Assembly (NCBI GenBank): GCA_021811025.1
Contig: JAJZPX010000021.1
Span: forward strand, 1-13,789
Direction: 5' to 3'
Source of the DNA: Actinomycetes bacterium
GTDB lineage: Bacteria > Actinomycetota > Coriobacteriia > Anaerosomatales > JAJZPX01
Length of the DNA: 13,789 bases
A program made the position numbers and the translations under genes. Each line of letters begins with the position of its first letter. Position 1 is the stretch's first letter. This document shows, in pieces, positions 13,648 to 13,789 of the stretch. The notes beneath the pieces were generated by a model that saw nothing but the letters and a program-made list of their open reading frames with translations, was not told the DNA's origin and made no database searches.

Positions 13648-13789
13648 CGGACGGTCCGGTGATCCGGACCGAGGGCCTCACCAAGCGATACGGCCGCAAC
13701 GTCGGCTGCGAAGAGATATGCCTCCGCGTAGAGCGGGGGCATATCTTCGGCTTCCTCGGACCGAACGGCGCGGGCGAGCTCCACGACGA
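13644..13789 (+). CDS. ABC-transporter ATP-binding protein, N-terminal fragment
   Basis: Only the first 48 codons are in the window. The start MTDGPVIRTEGLTKRYG and the strand GHIFGFLGPNGAG are typical of ABC ATPases of the export or drug-resistance (CcmA/DrrA-like) group. Walker A should read GPNGAGKSTT, but the bases give GPNGAG followed by GAG and CTC. Dropping one C near 13779 restores S-T-T, leaving E in place of the essential K. Because this occurs within 15 bases of the end, a sequence-end error is more likely than a dead gene. The ATG lies in an ATGA overlap with the anti-sigma gene, so the sigma, anti-sigma and transporter genes form one operon. The partner permease would lie beyond the edge. 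A 14-bp inverted repeat lies inside the gene. Confidence 0.75.
   Translation, partial: MTDGPVIRTEGLTKRYGRNVGCEEICLRVERGHIFGFLGPNGAGELHD
13714..13746. repeat. Near-perfect 14-bp inverted repeat inside the ABC gene
   Basis: AGATATGCCTCCGC (13714-13727) and GCGGGGGCATATCT (13733-13746) are inverted copies with one G-T type mismatch around a 5-base GTAGA centre. The repeat lies inside coding sequence just before Walker A and 43 bases from the window end. It would form a very stable hairpin in mRNA. It could be chance, a regulatory structure, or a fold-back artefact near a contig end. Confidence 0.65.

Overview
The window is GC-rich (about 70 percent by eye) and tightly packed. Every confident gene lies on the + strand, with frequent GTG/TTG starts and several stop/start overlaps of the ATGA or GTGA kind. 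The gene set is iscR-nifS-nifU-mnmA, a Nif3 / zinc-ribbon / RNase HI block, a DUF6504-like gene beside a DnaE2-like polymerase, a CGAAC-N4-GTTCG LexA box and a DtxR-type regulator. This fits an actinobacterial (Actinomycetota) chromosome, perhaps an anaerobic deep lineage such as Coriobacteriia. That placement is inferred from gene content only. The window looks like core chromosome: I see no insertion sequence, phage gene, tRNA, rRNA or CRISPR array.

Region 1 (1-6791) reads as one long operon of nine genes behind a strong sigma-70-like promoter. An imperfect dyad overlaps its predicted start and probably serves as the operator for the first gene, the Rrf2/IscR regulator. Next come the cysteine desulfurase (NifS/IscS), the Fe-S scaffold (NifU/IscU) and the tRNA 2-thiouridylase MnmA, so sulfur mobilisation, cluster assembly and a sulfur-consuming tRNA modification are made together. 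They are followed by a HisJ-type PHP phosphatase, a Nif3 metal protein, a coiled-coil zinc-ribbon protein, RNase HI and a QueD/6-pyruvoyl-tetrahydropterin synthase homologue. Two tandem hairpins separate nifS from nifU.

Region 2 (6792-7212) is a 421-nt stretch without a gene. It holds a good promoter followed by about 180 nt whose two ends form a perfect 10-bp helix running into a T-run. This is a candidate structured RNA or riboswitch-like leader that I could not assign to a known family. A second perfect hairpin follows it. Downstream is a DtxR/MntR-family metalloregulator (7213-7860).

Region 3 (7861-11872) is an apparent SOS-controlled DNA-damage unit. A TATGAT -10 element abuts a perfect LexA box, followed by a DUF6504-like small protein and a DnaE2/ImuC-like polymerase III alpha subunit that keeps all nine PHP metal ligands. 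The usual mutasome partners ImuA' and ImuB are absent from the window.

Region 4 (11873-13789) is an ECF sigma factor, its membrane-anchored ZAS-type anti-sigma factor, and the start of an ABC-transporter ATPase cut by the window edge. That ATPase carries a long inverted repeat, and its Walker A motif breaks by an apparent one-base shift in the last 15 bases, which may be an end-of-contig artefact.
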